In this document: piece after piece, positions 45,304 to 54,987 of the stretch | Position numbering within the stretch: position 1 is the stretch's first letter | How the letters are laid out: every line of letters begins with the position of its first letter | Source: Pseudidiomarina insulisalsae | Lineage (GTDB): Bacteria > Pseudomonadota > Gammaproteobacteria > Enterobacterales > Alteromonadaceae | Assembly: GCF_003987065.1 (NCBI RefSeq) | Contig: NZ_PIPY01000008.1 | Span: forward strand, 112,375 to 176,374 | Length of the DNA: 64,000 nt | Direction: 5' to 3' | The notes under the pieces: model-generated | The model's input: the letters and a program-made list of their open reading frames with translations, nothing else | The model's database searches: none | What the model was told of the DNA's origin: nothing | Translations under genes and position numbers: made by a program

Positions 45304-46014
45304 ATGATCATCAAGGCACAAAGCCCTGCGGGGTTTGCAGAAGAATATATCGTGAAGTCCATCTGGAATGGGCATTTCGCACCAGGTACTATTTTGCCTG
45401 CGGAACGCGAATTATCTGAGCTCATTGGTGTCACCCGCACGACCTTGCGTGAAGTCTTGCAACGCCTGGCGCGCGATGGCTGGCTGACCATTCAGCATGG
45501 TAAGCCCACCCGGGTGAATAATTTCTGGGAAACCTCCGGCCTGAATATTCTGGAAACGCTGGCACGCCTGGACGAAGACGGCATGCCACAACTTGTCGAC
45601 CAGTTACTTTCAGCGCGTACTAATATCAGCGCGATCTATATTCGTGGCGCGGTGCGTAATGCGCCTGAGCGTGTTGCCGAGTTACTCGAAGAGGCTGAGC
45701 AGTTGGAAGATTCCGCTGACGCTTTTGCAGAGTATGACTACCGCCTGAACCACGACCTGGCGATGGCGTCTGGCAACCCAATTTACGTATTGGTACTCAA
45801 CGGCTTTAAAGGTTTGTATTCGCGTATTGGTAACTTCTACTTCTCAAACCCAGAAGCCCGCAAGCTTGCCCGCAAGTATTACGCTGACTTGAAAGCAGTA
45901 GCAACCGAAGAGAAACGGGACGAAGCAGCCATGCTCGTGCGTGATTATGGTTATGCATCAGGCCGCATTTGGCACAGCATGCGCGGCGATATCCCGGCTA
46001 ATCTTGTAGAATAA
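45304..46014 (+). CDS. fadR: Fatty acid metabolism regulator FadR
   Basis: 236 residues, close to E. coli (239). The GntR winged helix (about 1-75) is nearly identical, including [38 protein letters not shown], so the same operator sequence is expected. The acyl-CoA-binding helical domain follows. It represses fad genes and activates fabA and fabB in related bacteria. FadR-like sites lie before fadD and the KAS III gene in this window. Confidence 0.96.
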   Translation: MIIKAQSPAGFAEEYIVKSIWNGHFAPGTILPAERELSELIGVTRTTLREVLQRLARDGWLTIQHGKPTRVNNFWETSGLNILETLARLDEDGMPQLVDQLLSARTNISAIYIRGAVRNAPERVAELLEEAEQLEDSADAFAEYDYRLNHDLAMASGNPIYVLVLNGFKGLYSRIGNFYFSNPEARKLARKYYADLKAVATEEKRDEAAMLVRDYGYASGRIWHSMRGDIPANLVE

Positions 46015-46040
46015 CAAGGTAGAGTAACAAGCAGCGCATA

Positions 46041-46069
46041 AAAAAAGCCCCGCGGTTGCGGGGCTTTTT
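46041..46069. terminator. Bidirectional terminator between fadR and sodB
   Basis: AAAAGCCCCGC, GGTT loop, GCGGGGCTTTT: a stem with an A-run on one side and a T-run on the other, so it can end both convergent transcripts. Confidence 0.93.
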
Positions 46070-46089
46070 ATTAGTGTGCTGGGCGTGAC

Positions 46090-46671
46090 TTACGCGTAGT
46101 TTTTCGCAACGAAGTCCCAGTTGATCACATTCCAAACGGCGCTTAAGTAGTTCGGGCGCGCGTTACGGTAATCGATATAGTAGGCATGCTCCCACACGTC
46201 GATGGTCAGAAGCGGTGTGACTGAACCGTCAGTTAATGGGGTTTCAGCATTGCTGGTATTTACGATAGCAACAGAACCGTCAGCTTTTTTCACCAGCCAG
46301 GTCCAGCCTGAACCGAAGTTGCCAGCGGCTTGTGAGTTGAACTCTTCTTTAAATTTGTCAAACGAGCCAAACGCTGACTTGATAGCGTCAGCTAATGCGC
46401 CAGATGGCTCGCCGCCGCCGTTCGGGCTTAAGCAGTGCCAGTAAAAGGTGTGGTTCCAGACCTGGGCAGCATTGTTAAATACACCGCCAGAAGAAGACTT
46501 AATGATATCTTCCAGTGACTTGCTTTCCATGTCGGTGCCTTTCACGGCATCATTGAGCTTGCTAACGTAAGCAGCATGGTGCTTACCATAATGATACTCG
46601 AGGGTCTCCGCAGAAATGTGCGGCTCAAGTGCATTTTTTTCATACGGCAGATCAGGTAATTCAAATGCCAT
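46090..46671 (-). CDS. sodB: Iron superoxide dismutase
   Basis: 193 residues, same length as E. coli SodB. Metal ligands His27 (EYHYGKHH), His74 ([10 protein letters not shown]), Asp157 and His161 (DVWEHAYY) are present. Gln70 region AAQVWNH and the AGNFGSGW signature place it in the Fe-dependent branch. It removes superoxide in the cytoplasm. The upstream region holds an inverted repeat of GAAGCAT and ATGCTTC of unknown significance. Confidence 0.95.
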   Translation of the reverse strand: MAFELPDLPYEKNALEPHISAETLEYHYGKHHAAYVSKLNDAVKGTDMESKSLEDIIKSSSGGVFNNAAQVWNHTFYWHCLSPNGGGEPSGALADAIKSAFGSFDKFKEEFNSQAAGNFGSGWTWLVKKADGSVAIVNTSNAETPLTDGSVTPLLTIDVWEHAYYIDYRNARPNYLSAVWNVINWDFVAKNYA

Positions 46672-46909
46672 GTCGACTCTCCAATCGTTTTTCTTGTGAA
46701 TTTATTTGAAGCATCATCATTTTACCATTGAAAATGCTTCGTGCAGTCTCAATATACCTAGGTTGAGGCAGAAAAGTTTAATTCAAGGGTAGTAGACAAT
46801 TTTTTAATTGTCATTAGTTGCCCTGATAACGGGCTTAACGAAATGCATTCGCAGCGTGGGCTATGTTAAACTTGCTGTCTGTTACGCTCAATGAAGTAAG
46901 GGAAAAAGC

Positions 46910-47248
46910 ATGGAAACTGTAGAAAAGATCAAACAGCAGATTAGTGAAAACCCGATCCTGTTGTACATGAAAGGCTCACCGAAACTACCAAGCTGTGGTT
47001 TCTCGGCACAAGCATCACAGGCGCTGATGAGCTGTGGTGAGGCTTTTGCTTATGTTGATATTCTACAGAACCCGGATATTCGCGCAGAACTGCCGAACTA
47101 TGCTGACTGGCCAACCTTCCCGCAGCTGTGGGTTGAGGGCGAGTTAGTCGGCGGTTGTGATATTATTCTGGAAATGTTCCAGAAAGGCGAACTGCAAGAA
47201 CTGATTAAAGAAGTTGCAGAGCGCCATCCTGCTCCTTCTGAAGAGTAA
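46910..47248 (+). CDS. grxD: Monothiol glutaredoxin, GrxD type
   Basis: 112 residues with the monothiol CGFS motif (Cys29 in KLPSCGFSAQA) and the GSH-binding WPTFPQLWVEGELVGGCD. It probably carries or delivers 2Fe-2S clusters. It lies near sodB and a peroxiredoxin, a loose redox-stress neighbourhood. Confidence 0.95.
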   Translation: METVEKIKQQISENPILLYMKGSPKLPSCGFSAQASQALMSCGEAFAYVDILQNPDIRAELPNYADWPTFPQLWVEGELVGGCDIILEMFQKGELQELIKEVAERHPAPSEE

Positions 47249-47299
47249 TTTCTCGTACGTTAAATTTATTCGTTAAAGCAACAAAAATGGAGAGTTAAC

Positions 47300-47905
47300 A
47301 TGGGTGTATTAGTAGGCCGTAAAGCTCCTAATTTCACTGCAGCAGCAGTTTTGGGATCAGGCGAAATTGTTGATGAGTTTAACCTGCACGAGCAGATCAA
47401 AGGTAAGAAAGCGGTCGTTTTCTTCTACCCACTGGACTTCACTTTCGTGTGCCCATCTGAGCTGATCGCGTTTGATCACCGTTTGGAAGAGTTTAAAAAG
47501 CGTGGCGTTGAGGTCATCGGTGTTTCTATCGACTCTCAGTTCACTCACAACGCATGGCGTAACACTGCTGAAGCAGACGGCGGCATCGGTGAAGTGAAAT
47601 ACCCACTGGTTGCAGATGTGAAGCACTCTATCTGTAAAGCCTATGACGTTGAGCACCCAGAAGCGGGCGTTGCTTTCCGTGCATCATTCCTGATCGACGA
47701 AGACGGCGTAGTACGTCACCAGATCGTGAACGACCTGCCACTGGGTCGTAACATCGACGAAATGATTCGTCTGGTTGACGCACTGAACTTCCACCAGGAG
47801 CACGGCGATGTATGTCCAGCTGGCTGGAAAGAAGGTGATGAGGGTATGAAGGCTGACCCGAAAGGTGTAGCTGATTATCTGTCGAAAAACGCAGGCAAGC
47901 TGTAA
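47300..47905 (+). CDS. 2-Cys peroxiredoxin, AhpC/Prx1 type
   Basis: 201 residues. Peroxidatic Cys51 in FTFVCPSELIAF and resolving Cys172 in HGDVCPAGW give a typical 2-Cys enzyme that reduces hydrogen peroxide with thioredoxin or an AhpF-like partner. No ahpF is adjacent. The coding sequence uses a narrow set of codons, as expected for a highly expressed gene. A heptamer repeat and a terminator follow. Confidence 0.94.
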   Translation: MGVLVGRKAPNFTAAAVLGSGEIVDEFNLHEQIKGKKAVVFFYPLDFTFVCPSELIAFDHRLEEFKKRGVEVIGVSIDSQFTHNAWRNTAEADGGIGEVKYPLVADVKHSICKAYDVEHPEAGVAFRASFLIDEDGVVRHQIVNDLPLGRNIDEMIRLVDALNFHQEHGDVCPAGWKEGDEGMKADPKGVADYLSKNAGKL

Positions 47906-47918
47906 AAAAAGCAAGAGC

Positions 47919-47946
47919 GTTATTCGTTGTTCGTTATTCGTTATTC
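47919..47946 (+). repeat. Four tandem GTTATTC-type heptamers
   Basis: GTTATTC, GTTGTTC, GTTATTC, GTTATTC in register, 13 bases after the peroxiredoxin stop and before its terminator. Like the ffs array at 7990, it begins right after an AGC. Probably transcribed as part of the 3' end. Confidence 0.88.
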
Positions 47947-47966
47947 GAAAAAACAACAACAGTGAG

Positions 47967-47993
47967 AAAGGTCGCCTTGGGCGACCTTTTTTT
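47967..47993 (+). terminator. Terminator after the peroxiredoxin gene
   Basis: AAAGGTCGCC, TTG loop, GGCGACCTTT then T-run. It also lies at the end of the convergent racemase gene. Confidence 0.92.
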
Positions 47994-48681
47994 ATGTTAG
48001 GGCTAGGGTGGTGGCGGCGCTGACGTGGATTTTTGTGGTGTCGTAGAGCGGGATGGCGGTGTCGTCACTTGTTACCAGTAGGCCGATTTCGGTGCAGCCG
48101 AGAATGATGGCTTCGGCGCCTTTTTCGCTGAGGTCGTGAATGGTTTCAAGAAATGCGGCTTTGGATTCTGTTTTGGTGACGCCCAGGCAAAGTTCCTGGA
48201 AGATGCTATCGTGAATGGTCTGGCGCTGTTCCTGGTTGGGAACGATGACGTCAATGCCTAAAGCTTCAAGGCGTTCCCGGTAAAAAGCTTGCTCCATGGT
48301 AAAGCGGGTGCCAAGTAAACCCACCGTGCGAATGCCGTCGGCTTTTAGCGCTGCGGCGGTTGCGTCAACAATATGCAGCAAGGGTATGCTAATGGCTTGC
48401 TCAATCTCCGGCGCCACCTTGTGCATGGTGTTGGTGCAAAGCAGCACAAAATCAGCGCCGGCGGCTTCCACAGCTGTTGCGGCCTGGCTAAGAATCTTAG
48501 CGGCTGCGGCCCAGTCGCCTTGTTGCTGTAACGGCTCAATCTCGGCAAAATCAACGCTGTACAGCACTAGTTTGGCCGAATGCAGACCGCCTAACTGGTC
48601 ACGTATCTGTTCATTTAACTGTCGGTAGTAGCTCTGCGTCGACTCCCAACTCATACCGCCAATCAGGCCTATTGTTTTCAT
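47992..48681 (-). CDS. Aspartate/glutamate racemase family protein
   Basis: 229 residues with the two catalytic cysteines of the family, in LLCTNTMHKV and ILGCTEIGLL, and the start IGLIGGMSWESTQSYY. Similar to E. coli YgeA (an amino-acid racemase of broad specificity). Substrate not certain. Transcribed toward the peroxiredoxin terminator. Confidence 0.88.
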   Translation of the reverse strand: MKTIGLIGGMSWESTQSYYRQLNEQIRDQLGGLHSAKLVLYSVDFAEIEPLQQQGDWAAAAKILSQAATAVEAAGADFVLLCTNTMHKVAPEIEQAISIPLLHIVDATAAALKADGIRTVGLLGTRFTMEQAFYRERLEALGIDVIVPNQEQRQTIHDSIFQELCLGVTKTESKAAFLETIHDLSEKGAEAIILGCTEIGLLVTSDDTAIPLYDTTKIHVSAATTLALT

Positions 48682-48780
48682 TTGTTTTGCTCTCGCTTCC
48701 GGTTGCGGTTACATTGCCTCAGATTAGGTTGCGTTTCATCGCATTTCAATGAATTTAGGTCACTACAGGAGAGCAGCAGA

Positions 48781-49296
48781 TTGTTAGTTCCCTTGCAAAA
48801 AGAAGATTTTGAGCTGGTGGCCGGCTGGCTGGCGGACCCGGAAGACCATTTTAAGGTCTGCGGTAACGCCTTTGCCTATCCGCTGCAGCGCGAGATTTAC
48901 GATGCCTTTTTTGTCGACATGGCAGGCGACCCGAACTTGCGCCTTTGCTACAAATATTGTGTTGACGATCGCCCGGTGGGTATGGCGCATTTTACCCGTA
49001 TTGACCGAAAAAATGACTTTGGCCATATTGGTGTGGCGATGGTCGCTCCCGATGCGCGCTCGACAGGGCATGGCAGAGCCATGTTCAGCGCTTTACTGGA
49101 GCTGGGCTTCAACGAGCTTAAGTTTCATCGCATTGATTTGAATGTATTTGAGTCGAACGCGCGGGCACTGGCGTTTTATCGGCGCACGTTGGGCTTCAAG
49201 GTAGAGGGCCTGGCCCGCGACACCATTAAAAAAGATGGTGCATACTTGGGCTGGTACACCCTGAGTTTATTGGCCGACGAATGGCAGCCATCCTAG
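48781..49296 (+). CDS. GNAT family N-acetyltransferase
   Basis: 171 residues from TTG 48781, nine bases after an AGGAG site; the open frame further upstream lacks such a site. The acetyl-CoA loop is in VAPDARSTGHGRAMFSALL and the C-terminal region FESNARALAFYRRTLGFKVEG is the usual GNAT motif. Acceptor substrate unknown. RimJ/RimL-like. Confidence 0.83.
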   Translation: MLVPLQKEDFELVAGWLADPEDHFKVCGNAFAYPLQREIYDAFFVDMAGDPNLRLCYKYCVDDRPVGMAHFTRIDRKNDFGHIGVAMVAPDARSTGHGRAMFSALLELGFNELKFHRIDLNVFESNARALAFYRRTLGFKVEGLARDTIKKDGAYLGWYTLSLLADEWQPS

Positions 49297-49367
49297 TTTG
49301 GCGCTGGCGGGTTGAGGGCATTCGTTGGTACACTTGCAGCTATTACCTGTAACGCAAAAGAGGGTTT

Positions 49368-50279
49368 ATGCCTGAGTCGGCCTCGAAACGATTAAATAAG
49401 TACATTAGCGAGAGCGGTATTTGCTCACGGCGTGAAGCTGATCGTTTCATTGAGCAAGGTTTAGTTAAAATTAACGGCAAGCGCGCCGGGCTGGGCGATC
49501 AGGTGGCTCCGGGTGACGAAGTCATTGTTAATGGACGCAGAATTGAACCTACCGACAAAGAAGACTTTGTCTTTATTGCACTGAACAAGCCGGTGGGAAT
49601 TGTCAGCACCACAGACTCAGCTGAACCGAAAAACATGGTCGACTTTGTCGGCCATAAGACGCGTATTTTCCCCATCGGACGACTTGATAAAGACTCGCAG
49701 GGGCTGATTTTCCTGACCAGCAACGGCGATCTGGTCAATAAAATCTTACGCGCCGGTAATAGGCACGAAAAAGAGTATGTGGTCACCGTCGACCGTCCCA
49801 TCACTCCAGACTTTATTCGCGGCATGGCAAATGGCGTTCCGATTCTGGGCACCATGACGAAAAAGTGCAAGGTGCGCCAGGAATCGCAATTTACCTTCCG
49901 CATGACCTTGATTGAGGGTATGAACCGCCAGATCCGACGTATGTGTGAGCATTTTGGTTACGAGGTGCGCAAACTTGAGCGGGTGCGGATCATGAATGTT
50001 ACCTTAGGCAGGCTGCAGGTAGGCCAGTGGCGCAACCTGACTGATAAAGAGATGGCTGAGTTGATGAAATCAATCGAGCATTCGTCCTCGGAAGCGCCCG
50101 CCGGACATCGCCGGCGCAAGCCGCCGCAAAAGCCTGGCTCGGCAGCACGTCCGAAACCTAACACAGGATCCAAGCGGCGTGGTGAAAACGCTGAGTCGAT
50201 ATGGGATCGTTCACGTCATTCCGGCAAATCAGGTAAGGCCCCGACGACGGGGCGCAGCAAGCTAAAACTTAATAAATAA
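49368..50279 (+). CDS. rluF: 23S rRNA pseudouridine(2604) synthase RluF
   Basis: 303 residues. An S4 RNA-binding domain (about 6-65) is followed by the RsuA-type synthase domain with the catalytic Asp in [11 protein letters not shown]. The C-terminal tail (about 240-303) is very basic and rich in Lys, Arg, Gly and Pro, common in RluF. It modifies U2604 in the large subunit rRNA. Confidence 0.9.
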   Translation: MPESASKRLNKYISESGICSRREADRFIEQGLVKINGKRAGLGDQVAPGDEVIVNGRRIEPTDKEDFVFIALNKPVGIVSTTDSAEPKNMVDFVGHKTRIFPIGRLDKDSQGLIFLTSNGDLVNKILRAGNRHEKEYVVTVDRPITPDFIRGMANGVPILGTMTKKCKVRQESQFTFRMTLIEGMNRQIRRMCEHFGYEVRKLERVRIMNVTLGRLQVGQWRNLTDKEMAELMKSIEHSSSEAPAGHRRRKPPQKPGSAARPKPNTGSKRRGENAESIWDRSRHSGKSGKAPTTGRSKLKLNK

Positions 50280-50298
50280 ACGCTCACGCCTGGGCGGG

Positions 50299-51714
50299 TT
50301 ATAACGCCCAGGCACGGAAGCGTTTACCTTTCATCTTGTCATTGTTGATTAAGCCCAGTGCCTGCTGCGCTTTTGCGATCTTCACTGCCACGTATGCCCA
50401 TTGTGCCTGCACTTTAATTTTTCCAATGTCGTCTACTGCAAGCTTCTTATCACGCGTCAGCGCACCAACGATATCGCCCGGCCGCAATTTGTCCTTCTTA
50501 CCACCATTGAGTTGCAAGGTGACGTAATCGGCGGTGAGGGGCGGTTTGTCCGTGCTCAGCTCAGGTAAGTCGCGCAGTTTAATCGGTGCATCGAGGGTGT
50601 CTTCGAGCAAACGCATTTTGTAATCGTCTTTCGGGCCGATGAGCGTGACCGCAAGCCCTGCAGCACCTGCACGACCGGTACGGCCTATACGGTGGGTGTG
50701 GGTGGCAATATCATGGGCCATAGTTACGCTAATGACCAGATCGAGCTCGGCAATATCCAGACCCCGCGCTGCAACGTCGGTTGCGACCAGCACCCGGGCG
50801 CTGCCGTTGGTAAATTGCACCATGGCCTGGTCTCGGTCCTTTTGCTCCATATCGCCGTGTAAGGCGAGGGTACTGAAGCCTTTATTGGTCAATGCGTCAG
50901 CAATGCTTTGCGTTTCCGCTTTGGTATTGCAAAACACCATGCAGTTATCAGGTTGCAGTTCCAGTAATAATGCGCGCACAGCAAGGGCTGGGGCGGTATC
51001 ACCGAGAGTATAAAAGCGCTGCTCAATCGCGGTTTGGGTTTGCGTTGCTGCAACTTTAATGATTTCGGGGTTCTGGCATACCTGCTTGGTGAGTTGGCGG
51101 ATGCCCTGCGGATAGGTCGCACTAAACAGCAAGGTTTGGCGTGCCGACGGAGTCTTCGCGATGATACCATCCAGCGCGTCCTGAAAGCCCATCTCGAGCA
51201 TCCGGTCAGCTTCATCGAGCACCAGTGTTTGTAACTGTGCCAGATTCAACCGTTCAGCGTGCAGGTGATCCAACACGCGTCCGGGCGTGCCGACCAGCAC
51301 ATGGGCACCATGCTCGAGTGATGCCGTTTGTACACGAGCTGGAACACCTCCACAAAGCGTCAGAACTTTGACATTGCCCATAACCTTCGCCAACTGTCGA
51401 ATGGCCTCTGCGACCTGCTCAGCGAGCTCACGGGTAGGACACAACACTAGCGCCTGCGGCGCAAATGAACTGGTGTCCAGTTTCGACAGTACGCCCAACG
51501 CAAAAGCCACTGTTTTACCGGAGCCGGTCTCTGCCTGCACGACCACATCTTCGCCGCGCAAAATTTTCGGCAGGCTAAATGCCTGTACCTGCGTCATTTG
51601 GGTAAAGCCTGCCTCATGCAAGCTACTGAGCAGCGCATCATTTAGCTTAAGCTCAGAAAAATGGCGTACAGCTGGCGTCGCTTCTGGCGCATTTGGGACC
51701 GTTGATTCAGACAT
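50299..51714 (-). CDS. dbpA: ATP-dependent RNA helicase DbpA
   Basis: 471 residues. The DEAD-box core shows AETGSGKT (motif I), DEAD (LVLDEADRMLEMGF), SAT and HRIGRTGRAG. The C-terminal domain (about 395-471) is the DbpA-type RNA-binding domain that recognises hairpin 92 of 23S rRNA. It helps assembly of the large ribosomal subunit. It is convergent with rluF, another 23S rRNA factor, 19 bases apart. Confidence 0.92.
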   Translation of the reverse strand: MSESTVPNAPEATPAVRHFSELKLNDALLSSLHEAGFTQMTQVQAFSLPKILRGEDVVVQAETGSGKTVAFALGVLSKLDTSSFAPQALVLCPTRELAEQVAEAIRQLAKVMGNVKVLTLCGGVPARVQTASLEHGAHVLVGTPGRVLDHLHAERLNLAQLQTLVLDEADRMLEMGFQDALDGIIAKTPSARQTLLFSATYPQGIRQLTKQVCQNPEIIKVAATQTQTAIEQRFYTLGDTAPALAVRALLLELQPDNCMVFCNTKAETQSIADALTNKGFSTLALHGDMEQKDRDQAMVQFTNGSARVLVATDVAARGLDIAELDLVISVTMAHDIATHTHRIGRTGRAGAAGLAVTLIGPKDDYKMRLLEDTLDAPIKLRDLPELSTDKPPLTADYVTLQLNGGKKDKLRPGDIVGALTRDKKLAVDDIGKIKVQAQWAYVAVKIAKAQQALGLINNDKMKGKRFRAWAL

Positions 51715-51901
51715 GATTTGGGTTCACTTATTGGGGGAGTGCATGGTGGCTTTTGTGAGGGCTCAGTATAACAGACTCCCGCGAAGAACGTTAACTGGAG
51801 CAATGCTGTAACTGCACGATGGTTGCTCAGGGTTGTCATCGCAAAATAACTCGTTTAAGGTTTGCCCTGTAACAAAAAATCAAACAAGGATAAGTTTCTA
51901 T

Positions 51902-52363
51902 ATGAAAAGCTTAATTGGCGTTCTGTTGATCACATTTTTAGTCAGTGGGCGCGCGGCGGCAGAAGTCGAAAATGGCTATTCAGATTTACCTGTCACGGAA
52001 AACGAGTTGCAGGCAGATAAATGGAGTGAGCTGGTAAGGTTCCCGGCCAGGTATCCCCAATCGGCGGTCCTCAATGGGACGGAGGGCTGCGCGACCGTTG
52101 AATATGTCATCACACCAGAAAATGAAATTGAAGATATAAGAGTAACACTCGCGACGAACCGGGAATTTGCAATTGCCGCAGCAAAAGTGGTTCAGAAGTG
52201 GAAGTGGGCAGACCTACCTACGAACATTATTTCAGAGCCCGTGAGAACCCAAACGAAATTTGATTTCTGTTTTAATAAAGGAAATCAGTCGTGTACATTC
52301 GTTGCTGCCGATTATTCATGCCCTGGTGAAGACGTTATTTACTCCAGAGGTATGCGCAGGTAG
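51902..52363 (+). CDS. Small exported protein with TonB C-terminal domain
   Basis: 153 residues from ATG 51902; the longer frame from 51833 has no support. A signal peptide (about 1-21) precedes a TonB-like C-terminal domain (about 40-115) with RFPARYPQSAVLNGTEGCATVEYVI and VVQKWKW. It has no proline-rich linker and no membrane anchor beyond the signal, so it cannot transduce energy like a full TonB. Two cysteine pairs could form disulfides. Role unknown. Confidence 0.72.
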   Translation: MKSLIGVLLITFLVSGRAAAEVENGYSDLPVTENELQADKWSELVRFPARYPQSAVLNGTEGCATVEYVITPENEIEDIRVTLATNREFAIAAAKVVQKWKWADLPTNIISEPVRTQTKFDFCFNKGNQSCTFVAADYSCPGEDVIYSRGMRR

Positions 52364-52383
52364 GCAGAGGGTAACGTCAGGTA

Positions 52384-52737
52384 CTACTTGGCGTCGCCCC
52401 AGACTGCGTACTCATTACCGCTTGGGCAGGTAAACTGAAAACGGCGGCCGCCAGGGAACTCGAAAATAGCTTTACTGATTTTGCCACCGGCTTTTTTCAC
52501 CCGCTCAAGGCTGTCTTCCAGGTTTTCACTGTAAAGCACCACCTTCGCGCTACCGTTCTCGGTGTGGGCAACCAGATCGGAGCGGAAGAAGCCACCGTGC
52601 AGACCGGCCTTTTCAATCGCGGCATAGTCGTCGCCGTGATCATAATATTCCCAGCCAAAAGCCTCATTAAAGAAACGCTTGGTGCCTTCCATATCGCGCA
52701 CCGGGAATTCAACGTAGTTAATAATCTCTTTACTCAT
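52384..52737 (-). CDS. VOC family (glyoxalase-like) protein
   Basis: 117 residues with two beta-alpha-beta-beta-beta modules. Start INYVEFPVRDMEGTKRFFNEAFGW is the usual VOC opening, and a metal-site Glu/His pattern is partly visible. Small stand-alone VOC proteins of this branch are mostly uncharacterised. Possible antibiotic or aldehyde detoxification role is only general knowledge. Confidence 0.85.
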   Translation of the reverse strand: MSKEIINYVEFPVRDMEGTKRFFNEAFGWEYYDHGDDYAAIEKAGLHGGFFRSDLVAHTENGSAKVVLYSENLEDSLERVKKAGGKISKAIFEFPGGRRFQFTCPSGNEYAVWGDAK

Positions 52738-52932
52738 GCTGGCAGCCTTTGTTTTGCGTCTGTTTGTTTGTCAGTATAGTCAATTCCGCTATCTTTAAAG
52801 TCAGGTGCGGTTAACTACTGAAAAACTACGCAAATTATTTCTTATCGGGGCGATTGCAAGTTTGCCCGGAAGGTCCTAACTTATGCGGCAATAAATCGTG
52901 ACTCAGCGAACTGAGAGAAGGAACTAAAAGTC

Positions 52933-53892
52933 ATGTTGAATTTCCTGTTTGTGATTATTGGCATTGTCTTGTTAACGTTCGGTGGTGATGCGTTGATCCG
53001 TGGCTCGTTAGCTACTGCGAAACGCATGCGCGTATCACCTTTATTGTGCGGTTTGCTAATTGTAGGTTTTGGTACTTCATCGCCTGAACTGGCGGTTTCA
53101 ATTGATGCTGCGATGAATCAGCGGCCGGACATTGCTGTTGGTAACGTGGTCGGCAGTAACATCGGCAATATTATGCTGATTCTAGGATTGTGTGCGGTTA
53201 TATCGCCATTGGCCGTGAAGCCTTTGGTGCTGCGCCGTGACGGCATGGTGGTGGTCGCTGCTACCTTGCTGTTCGTAGCGCTCGTTATTGGCGGCGTCTT
53301 GTCACGTATTGATGCGGCGCTGTTTCTGCTGGCGCTGGCTGCTTATCTGACCTGGGCCTACCGTACCGAACGTTATGGTCATGCCAGCTCGGCAGAGCTG
53401 CATGAAGCTGAAGCAGAGGAGCTGACAAACTTGCCGAAGCGGCCGATGACCATGGCTGGCGCGATTCTGTTGGGCTTAGCTTTGCTGATTGCCGGATCTC
53501 AGGTGTTGTTAAAGGGCGCGGTCGGTATTGCCGAAACATTAAATGTCTCAGAAGCTGTAATCGGTTTGACACTGGTAGCAGTCGGAACTTCGTTACCGGA
53601 ACTGTCGGTTTCGATTATGGCGGCGTTCCGCCGTCATGCTGATGTCGCCATTGGTAATATTTTAGGCAGTAATATTTTCAACGTACTGGGCATTTTGGGT
53701 ATTTCTGCGTTATTACAGCCGTTGCCGGTGTCTGAGCGAATACTGCAGTTTGACCAGTGGGTCATGCTGGGCGTAGCGCTGCTGCTGATGGTCTTCCTGT
53801 ACACCGGCAAGCGCCTGAGCAGAATTGAAGGCGGTTTATTATTACTCGGCTACATTGCCTATGTGGCGCTAAGCTTTACTGCGGTTAGTTAG
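52933..53892 (+). CDS. Calcium/sodium antiporter, YrbG-like
   Basis: 319 residues with about ten membrane helices in two inverted repeats. Both carry the CaCA alpha motifs: GFGTSSPELAVSI with GNVVGSNIGNI, and AVGTSLPELSVSI with GNILGSNIFNV. Exchanges sodium or protons for calcium. An AGAGAAGGA site precedes the ATG. Stands alone between convergent and divergent genes. Confidence 0.92.
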   Translation: MLNFLFVIIGIVLLTFGGDALIRGSLATAKRMRVSPLLCGLLIVGFGTSSPELAVSIDAAMNQRPDIAVGNVVGSNIGNIMLILGLCAVISPLAVKPLVLRRDGMVVVAATLLFVALVIGGVLSRIDAALFLLALAAYLTWAYRTERYGHASSAELHEAEAEELTNLPKRPMTMAGAILLGLALLIAGSQVLLKGAVGIAETLNVSEAVIGLTLVAVGTSLPELSVSIMAAFRRHADVAIGNILGSNIFNVLGILGISALLQPLPVSERILQFDQWVMLGVALLLMVFLYTGKRLSRIEGGLLLLGYIAYVALSFTAVS

Positions 53893-53907
53893 ACAGGAGC
53901 AGATCGC

Positions 53908-54987
53908 TTAATCGAGGCGCTTTTTAAAGCGCAGGGTGGCAATGACCAGAAATACGAAAAAGAAAATCAGAAGTGGCCAGATATCGCGATGCAACTCGAC
54001 GATATCTGCGCCACGCAGTAACACGCCACGCGACATTCTGACAAAATGCGTTAGTGGTATCAGCTCGCCCAACCACTGCGCCAACCGCGGCATACCCTCG
54101 AACGGAAACATAAACCCGGATAATAAAATGGACGGCAAAAAGGTAAAAACCGTCAGCTGAATGGCCTGAAACTGCGTCTGGGCAAAGGTTGACACGGTCA
54201 GCCCCAGCGCCAGTGATGCCATGATAAAGAACCACGAGACCAGATAAAGATCGAGCAACTGACCACGCACCGGCACATCAAATAGCCATTGGCTGACCCA
54301 GACAATTAACGTCACCTGAATCAGCCCGATAATGATGTAGGGAATAATTTTACCCAGCATGAGCTCAGCGGGGCTGACCGGTGTGGTAATCAGCAGCTCT
54401 AGATTGCCACGCTCGCGTTCGCGGACAATAGCAATAGCGGTGAAAAGCACCATGGTCATATGCAAAATGACGCCAATCAGTGCCGGCACAATATTCACCG
54501 GCGAGCGGTTCTCCGGGTTGTAGTAAGTACGTGCGGCAAATAACGGCATCGGCTGGCTTTGGCCGGGCAGGGGCATTTCTGCCAGGCGCCGGGCAATCCC
54601 CTCAACGGTGGGGTCGGAGCCGTTAATCAGTAACTGTCCAACCGGACGATTCCCGTCAATCACTCGGCGCTCGAAATCTGCGGGAATATAGATACCCACC
54701 TCAATGCGGCCCTCATTGAGCAACTGTTCAAGCTCTTCTGGGCCCGAAGCGGCGCGGGTGACATTCACCACCTGACTGGCTTCAGCGGCGGCAACCACCT
54801 GACGCGATAAGCTGGTGTTAGCGTGGTCTGCCACCGCGGCATTGACGTTACGGACGTCAAGATCGATGGCATAGCCAAACAGCAGAATTTGTAACAGTGG
54901 CACGCCAACTATCATGCCGAAAGTCAGGCGGTCACGTTTTAGCTGGCGAATTTCCTTAAAGGCAATAGCAAGCAATCTACGCAGCAT
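53908..54987 (-). CDS. ABC-2 type transporter permease
   Basis: 359 residues from ATG 54987, chosen because it overlaps the ATPase stop by 11 bases and gives MLRRLLAIAFKEIRQLKRDR, the usual YbhS/YbhR-type opening. One N-terminal helix, a large periplasmic loop (about 45-165) and five C-terminal helices. Works with the ATPase and HlyD-like protein next to it as an exporter. Substrate unknown. Confidence 0.87.
   Translation of the reverse strand: MLRRLLAIAFKEIRQLKRDRLTFGMIVGVPLLQILLFGYAIDLDVRNVNAAVADHANTSLSRQVVAAAEASQVVNVTRAASGPEELEQLLNEGRIEVGIYIPADFERRVIDGNRPVGQLLINGSDPTVEGIARRLAEMPLPGQSQPMPLFAARTYYNPENRSPVNIVPALIGVILHMTMVLFTAIAIVRERERGNLELLITTPVSPAELMLGKIIPYIIIGLIQVTLIVWVSQWLFDVPVRGQLLDLYLVSWFFIMASLALGLTVSTFAQTQFQAIQLTVFTFLPSILLSGFMFPFEGMPRLAQWLGELIPLTHFVRMSRGVLLRGADIVELHRDIWPLLIFFFVFLVIATLRFKKRLD

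Noticed and set aside
46700..46745. Possible Fur box upstream of sodB
   Set aside because: The GAAGCAT/ATGCTTC inverted repeat does not resemble the 19-base Fur consensus closely enough.
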